A stretch of 8,548 nucleotides of DNA from an archaeon (GTDB lineage: Archaea; Methanobacteriota; Methanobacteria; Methanobacteriales; Methanobacteriaceae): NCBI GenBank assembly GCA_024409145.1, contig JAKSUF010000056.1:1-8548 (forward strand). Reading direction: 5' to 3'. The notes below the pieces were generated by a model. The model made no database searches. It was not told where the DNA came from and saw only the letters and a program-made list of their open reading frames with translations. Shown one piece after another: positions 5,906 through 8,548 of this stretch. Position 1 is the first letter of the stretch. Each line of letters opens with the position of its first letter. A program made the position numbers and the translations under genes.

Positions 5906-6144
5906 CATGAAAAGAAATTTCCACAATGACTAGTGATTTAGATACATGTAAAAATAGATTAAAATTAGAAACACAGAATGAATTATTAAAATATAACACC
6001 TGCATAAAATCTTAAAAATTTAGAAATATTTAACTTCCGTTAAAAGTTTTTAAAATAATTATTAGTTTTTATTTTAATAAAATATTTCTAAAATATTGTT
6101 ATTTCTTAAAATAATCCCAATTGTGCTTTTAATTTTGAGTAATA
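5906..6144. other. spacer and duplicated regulatory region between the Rpn genes
   Basis: There is no gene here. The first 28 bases contain no convincing terminator, so readthrough from copy 1 into copy 2 is possible. From about 5934 the sequence is the duplicate of 4738 onward, with several indels at first and near-identity closer to the gene. It includes the hairpin at 6028-6045. Confidence 0.6.
6028..6045 (+). promoter_or_regulatory. conserved small hairpin upstream of the second Rpn gene
   Basis: TTTAAC (6029-6034) pairs with GTTAAA (6039-6044) around the same TTCC loop as in the first unit. The closing C-G pair replaces T-A of copy 1, so both sides changed together. The outermost A-A pair no longer matches. 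Confidence 0.4.
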
Positions 6145-6152
6145 CTTATATG
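6145..6152 (+). promoter_or_regulatory. candidate TATA box of the second Rpn gene
   Basis: CTTATATG is identical to, and at exactly the same distance from the gene as, the box upstream of copy 1. The surrounding 33 bases are unchanged, which supports each copy having its own promoter. Confidence 0.45.
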
Positions 6153-6184
6153 GTGACTCTAATAGATTAGAATTAAAATAATCA

Positions 6185-7093
6185 ATGGAGGTATTAAATA
6201 TTACTCATCATATATTAGATTTATTGTTAAAAAAGTATGGAGAAAAGTTCATTAATATTTTACTTAATGAAATCAACTGTAAAGAAAAAATTACAAAAAC
6301 ATTACCTACAGAATTAATCGAAGACTGTCAAAATCTAAGAGCAGATTTCGTAGGACTAACCAAATCAAACAAAATATTAAATATAGAATTTCAAAGCACA
6401 AAAATCACACCAAAAGACAAAGCAAGATTCACAAAATATGACGTTTTGCTCATTGAAAAATACCACAAAGAAGTAATAACCATAATAATATCAACACACG
6501 AAACAAAAAACAAAGAAATACTATTTAAACTACACAAAGGCTCAAACCACATGTATCTGGTAGTCTTAAAAAACATCAACGGAGACAAAATATACGAAAA
6601 CATAATAAAAAAACACAAAAACAATACAAAACTAAATAAAAAAGACATCGCAGATCTTTCACTATTGCCCTTATTTTACTCAAAAAACAAGAAAGAAACA
6701 GTAATATACAACATTACCAAAATATTACCTAATCTAAACCTAGATAAAGATGATTTAACTTATCTAAAATTTAATTTAAATTTATATATTGAAAAATTTG
6801 TTAAAGATAGAAAAATACTAAAAAAAATTAATGGAGAATTAAACATGATGGAACACTTAGAAGACATGATCATAGACATAGAAAAAAGATTACTTGCAGA
6901 AAGTGAAGAAAATGGAATAGAAAAAGGAATAAAAATAGGAAAAGAAGATGGAATAAAAATAGGAGAAGAAAAATTAATGATAAAATTTGTAGAATCTATG
7001 ATAAAAGACAATTATTCCAAAAAAGAAATACTAAAAATCACCAAAATAAACGAAAACCAATATAACAAAATACAAAAAAATTTAAGTAAATAA
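6185..7093 (+). CDS. Rpn-family PD-(D/E)XK nuclease, copy 2 (full-length toxin form, RpnL-like)
   Basis: This is a tandem paralogue of copy 1, also 302 residues. The putative catalytic residues Asp54, Glu68 and Gln70 are kept. Twelve residues differ: E35K, R79K, D185N, I186L, H216N, N275D, S286T, T291N, F293Y, Q295K, N301S and N302K. Seven of these lie in the last 28 residues, the part shared with the putative intragenic product. An in-frame stop at 6179-6181 precedes the first ATG. As in copy 1, GGAGGT (6187-6192) overlaps that ATG and is correctly placed for ATT at 6200. The intact frame suggests that both copies are functional. Codons prefer ATA for Ile and A- or C-ending triplets, unlike the T-rich adhesin gene. 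Confidence 0.85.
   Translation: MEVLNITHHILDLLLKKYGEKFINILLNEINCKEKITKTLPTELIEDCQNLRADFVGLTKSNKILNIEFQSTKITPKDKARFTKYDVLLIEKYHKEVITIIISTHETKNKEILFKLHKGSNHMYLVVLKNINGDKIYENIIKKHKNNTKLNKKDIADLSLLPLFYSKNKKETVIYNITKILPNLNLDKDDLTYLKFNLNLYIEKFVKDRKILKKINGELNMMEHLEDMIIDIEKRLLAESEENGIEKGIKIGKEDGIKIGEEKLMIKFVESMIKDNYSKKEILKITKINENQYNKIQKNLSK
6187..6192 (+). promoter_or_regulatory. ribosome binding site overlapping the start codon of Rpn copy 2
   Basis: GGAGGT overlaps the first ATG by one base and precedes an in-frame ATT (6200-6202) by seven bases. The arrangement matches copy 1, although bases just upstream of the ATG have changed (TTTATG versus TCAATG). Confidence 0.55.
6781..6789 (+). promoter_or_regulatory. 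possible internal promoter for the intragenic Rpn product, copy 2
   Basis: TTTATATAT, within codons for Leu-Tyr-Ile, matches the archaeal TATA box closely and lies about 60 bases before the internal ATG at 6845, which would leave a leader of about 35 bases. Copy 1 has TTTATACAT at the equivalent place (5593-5601), one base weaker. In DNA this AT-rich the match could be chance. Confidence 0.25.
6833..6837 (+). promoter_or_regulatory. internal ribosome binding site inside Rpn copy 2
   Basis: GGAGA lies seven bases before ATG-ATG (6845-6850). The base just before the ATG pair differs from copy 1 (AAC versus AAT codon), but the site, spacing and double ATG are unchanged. Confidence 0.6.
6845..7093 (+). 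CDS. intragenic C-terminal product of Rpn copy 2 (putative RpnS-like antitoxin)
   Basis: The 82-codon internal frame shares the stop of copy 2. Its start signals equal those of the copy 1 counterpart. It differs from the copy 1 product at seven positions, all within its last 28 residues, while its first 54 residues, including the five glycine tetrapeptides, are identical. If the bacterial RpnL/RpnS model holds, this tail could alter partner specificity between the two systems. That is inference; separate translation has not been shown. Confidence 0.55.
   Translation: MMEHLEDMIIDIEKRLLAESEENGIEKGIKIGKEDGIKIGEEKLMIKFVESMIKDNYSKKEILKITKINENQYNKIQKNLSK
6911..6970 (+). repeat. five 12-bp units encoding xGxx tetrapeptides, copy 2
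   Basis: It has the same unit number, phase and sequence as in copy 1, with glycine at residues 244, 248, 252, 256 and 260 of the full-length protein. Confidence 0.8.
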
Positions 7094-7116
7094 AACATGA
7101 AAAAAGAATATTAAAT

Positions 7117-7183
7117 AAAGAGACTATTTAATAATTAATTTTAATTTTTTAATTTACAATTATTCTACATTATTAGCCTCTTT
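7117..7183 (+). terminator. possible terminator after Rpn copy 2
   Basis: AAAGAG (7117-7122) and CTCTTT (7178-7183), with inner arms AATAATT (7130-7136) and AATTATT (7158-7164), can form an imperfect long stem. A T6 run lies in the loop at 7145-7150, and TTTTACATTTT follows. It lies 24 bases after the stop codon. The stem has internal mismatches, so the oligo-T run alone may be the signal. Confidence 0.35.
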
Positions 7184-7249
7184 TACATTTTAATTTCCAT
7201 CCATGTATTCTAAATTAGAATTTATGTATTAAAATAGAAGAAATAAAAG

Positions 7250-7301
7250 AAGATTAAAAGTTAAATTAAAAATTAAATAAAATAAATAACTTTTAAATCT
7301 T
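7250..7301 (-). terminator. hairpin terminator of the minus-strand secreted protein gene
   Basis: On the minus strand AAGATTTAAAAGTTA (7301-7287) pairs with TAACTTTTAATCTT (7263-7250), with a single bulged base and a loop of about 23 T-rich bases. It is followed by CTTTTATTTCTTCTATTTT. It begins eight bases past the stop codon and lies between convergent genes. Confidence 0.55.
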
Positions 7302-7309
7302 TATATATT

Positions 7310-7705
7310 TTATATAGACATAGGATGAGAGTCTATTGACATATCATCTAACGGACAGTTCATCTCTTTAACAATATTTCCATTTGAGTCAATTTCTTTT
7401 AATGCAATATTATTTGTAGAGAATAAAGATAAAAAATCAAAAGGTAATTCTTGGAAATGGAACATTTCAGAATCTGATGAGTATGACTCATGAGAAACTA
7501 ATTTAAAACCATCACATTTAGCTACTTCCCAATGACAACAAGCAGATAAATCACAAGGAACCTGTGCATATACATCAGAACCAGAAACAGTGAATTCAAC
7601 ATTCTTATCATGAACATTATTTGCACTTACTGCACCAATACAAAGACATGCAACAAGCAATACAAATAAACAAGAAATAATTTTTTTATTAAATATAAAC
7701 ATCAT
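7310..7705 (-). CDS. small secreted cysteine-containing protein, possibly a degenerate chagasin (I42)-like inhibitor
   Basis: The product has 131 residues. Residues 1-28 form a signal peptide (FNKK, hydrophobic core, cleavage after VSA). The mature part is acidic with five cysteines (51, 56, 57, 64, 117), which could form disulfides outside the cell. The segment QVPCDLSACCHWEV followed by KLVSHESYSSD recalls the NPTTGYxW loop and the following strand of chagasin/I42 protease inhibitors, but Gly-Tyr is replaced by Cys-Cys and the GxGG loop is missing. The family link is therefore tentative. The gene starts with tandem ATG codons. GTGAT at 7710-7706 abuts the first, so the second (7702-7700) may be used. 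It runs convergently to the Rpn genes. Confidence 0.7.
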   Translation of the reverse strand: MMFIFNKKIISCLFVLLVACLCIGAVSANNVHDKNVEFTVSGSDVYAQVPCDLSACCHWEVAKCDGFKLVSHESYSSDSEMFHFQELPFDFLSLFSTNNIALKEIDSNGNIVKEMNCPLDDMSIDSHPMSI

Positions 7706-7830
7706 ATCACTTACACATATAAAATTTATTATAGAAAAAACTAATTTAATTAAAAAAAATATTTAATTAATTTTCTTCAACTATACTAATATTAGAAGTA
7801 CTTATATTTAAATATTCTTATTATTTAGTC

Positions 7831-7950
7831 TTTAATTGCTTAAACAAGAATATTTATAGATTTAATTGTCTAAACAACAAATATTAATAGATTAATTGCT
7901 TAAACAAGAAGATAAATCAATTAATTATATAAACAATTATTTCAATTAGT
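7831..7950. repeat. four degenerate 30-bp tandem repeats
   Basis: Units begin at about 7831, 7861, 7891 and 7921. The core TTAATTGCTTAAACAA is exact in units 1 and 3 and altered in 2 (TTAATTGTCTAAACAA) and 4 (TTAATTATATAAACAA). The inner part TTGCTTAAACAA is nearly palindromic (TTG-N-TTAA-N-CAA). The period is close to three helical turns, which would place sites on one face of the DNA. An 11-bp inverted repeat (7809-7819 with 7846-7856) brackets the first unit. Confidence 0.7.
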
Positions 7951-7959
7951 TTTTAATTA

Positions 7960-8046
7960 AATATTAATTTTAAATACAAATACAGATAGAAAAATAAAAA
8001 AATTGAATATTAATTTTAAATACATTACAGATAGAAAAATAAAAAA
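7960..8046. repeat. two-copy 46-bp direct repeat
   Basis: Copies at 7960-8001 and 8006-8046 share AATATTAATTTTAAATACA and TACAGATAGAAAAATAAA and differ by a one-base indel and an adjacent change. The cause is probably a local duplication. Confidence 0.75.
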
Positions 8047-8088
8047 CAAGAAAAGTAGTATTCTTAAAATAGAATACTAATAACCTAT

Positions 8089-8331
8089 AATATAAAGCAT
8101 ATTAATATTGAGGATTTACATTTTATAGTGTATTTATGATATATTTAATACTTGAATATTAAGCGAGTAATATTAAGTAATTTAACTTTAATTATTGTTT
8201 TATAAACTAAAAAAACTCCAAATAATGTTTACTTTTTGAATTTTATACAATGGAGATTATAAATTAGAAAATTTCTTTAAAAAACGATGAAATATACAAA
8301 TCCTCATAATATTAAATATGCTTTAAATATT
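8089..8331. repeat. block of about 240 bp bounded by long inverted repeats (possible MITE or structured RNA)
   Basis: The left arm 8089-8117 and the right arm 8298-8331 are reverse complements over 29 matched bases with five single-strand extra bases and no substitutions. The shared blocks are AAAGCATA, TTAATATT and GAGGATTT. Between them CTCCA (about 8216-8220) and TGGAG (about 8250-8254) could form an inner stem. No coding frame is present. It could be a decayed miniature inverted-repeat element, or a transcribed RNA closed by this stem. No flanking target duplication was found. Confidence 0.5.
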
Positions 8332-8368
8332 GATCTATAATAAAATAAATCAATATTTAAAGAATATT
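8315..8368. repeat. 20-bp inverted repeat with 14-base loop
   Basis: Arms 8315-8334 and 8349-8368 match at 19 of 20 positions, including a perfect 14-bp inner part starting CTTTAAATATTGAT. The left arm is shared with the right boundary of the preceding block, so the two structures are alternatives or an arm was copied. Confidence 0.6.
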
Positions 8369-8396
8369 AAATAGCATTAAATTCTTTTATTAATAG

Positions 8397-8473
8397 AATA
8401 ATTTAATAGACCATTTATTAAATTAGAGAAACTTCCATCACAAATAGAATAAAATAATTTAATAGACCATTTA
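8397..8473. repeat. 21-bp direct repeat, two copies
   Basis: Copies at 8397-8417 and 8453-8473 are identical and 56 bases apart. Each contains ATTTAATAGACCATTTA and is preceded by an AATAGAATA word. The function is unknown. Confidence 0.65.
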
Positions 8474-8548
8474 AATTATAAAATTAATAAAATAATTTAG
8501 TAATTATTTATCCAAATTCATAATTTTAAGAATAATCACTAATAATAA

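Larger units (their letters stand above)
4738..7105 (+). repeat. 1.19-kb tandem duplication containing two Rpn genes and their upstream regions
   Basis: The unit runs from about 4738 to 5916 and again from about 5934 to 7105. From roughly 4821 to the stop codons the offset is constant at 1188 bases; farther upstream a few indels shift it to about 1196. Both promoter regions and both reading frames are included. Positions 5252-5499 and 6440-6687 are identical over 248 bases, whereas the promoter-distal DNA and the 3' ends of the genes have diverged. Confidence 0.9.
7706..8548. other. 843-base gene-free region rich in repeats
   Basis: No supported reading frame, tRNA or recognisable RNA family is present on either strand. 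The region holds four 30-bp tandem repeats, a two-copy 46-bp repeat, a block bounded by long inverted repeats, a 20-bp inverted repeat and a 21-bp direct repeat, each listed separately. It also contains the promoter of the minus-strand gene, for which TTAATTAAATAT (minus strand, 7770-7759) is a weak TATA candidate. Confidence 0.6.

Noticed and set aside
4738..7105. Insertion sequence with Rpn as transposase
   Set aside because: The Rpn/YhgA family was once labelled transposase, but no terminal inverted repeats or target duplications bound the unit; the structure is a simple tandem duplication.
7831..7950. CRISPR array
   Set aside because: The 30-bp units are directly adjacent with no unique spacers, and they are degenerate. 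No cas gene is in the window.
8118..8297. tRNA or other known small RNA inside the inverted-repeat block
   Set aside because: There is no cloverleaf, T-loop motif or recognisable RNA family, and the GC content is far too low for a tRNA.

Overview
The window looks like a piece of a host-associated methanogenic archaeon of the order Methanobacteriales (Methanobrevibacter or Methanosphaera; I cannot separate them from this sequence). The reasons are the extreme A+T content, strong GGAGG-type ribosome binding sites, TATA-like promoter boxes, oligo-T terminators, and a large adhesin-like surface protein with polymorphic-membrane-protein type repeats, an archaeal DUF11-like domain and a C-terminal membrane anchor.

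Layout. 1-186: AT-rich leader with a stem-loop just before the first gene. 187-576 (+): small membrane-anchored, exported protein. 577-1136: terminator, T-rich DNA, a perfect 25-bp direct repeat and the leader of the next gene. 1137-4295 (+): 1052-residue adhesin-like protein whose best-supported start is an unusual ATT codon. 4296-4996: duplicated terminator, short tandem repeats, a 36-bp near-palindrome and the start of a duplicated promoter region. 4997-5905 and 6185-7093 (+): two nearly identical 302-residue Rpn-family (PD-(D/E)XK) nucleases in a 1.19-kb tandem duplication that includes the upstream regions. 7310-7705 (-): small secreted cysteine-containing protein, possibly a degenerate chagasin/I42-type inhibitor. 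7706-8548: no gene, but several families of tandem and inverted repeats, including a roughly 240-bp block bounded by long inverted repeats.

The most interesting system is the Rpn pair. Each copy carries an internal ATG-ATG preceded by GGAGA at standard spacing. This would separately translate the last 82 residues, which contain five tetrapeptide repeats with glycine every fourth residue. That matches the gene-within-gene toxin-antitoxin design described for bacterial Rpn proteins, where the full protein (RpnL) is a toxic anti-phage nuclease and the C-terminal product (RpnS) inhibits it. Here it would be an archaeal example in two tandem copies: a 248-nt stretch of the nuclease core is identical, while 7 of the 12 amino-acid differences fall in the last 28 residues. 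The full-length start is peculiar, because the only strong ribosome binding site overlaps the first ATG and lies correctly for an ATT codon five codons later. That could keep toxin synthesis low relative to antitoxin. The functional claims are inference from sequence pattern and family knowledge.
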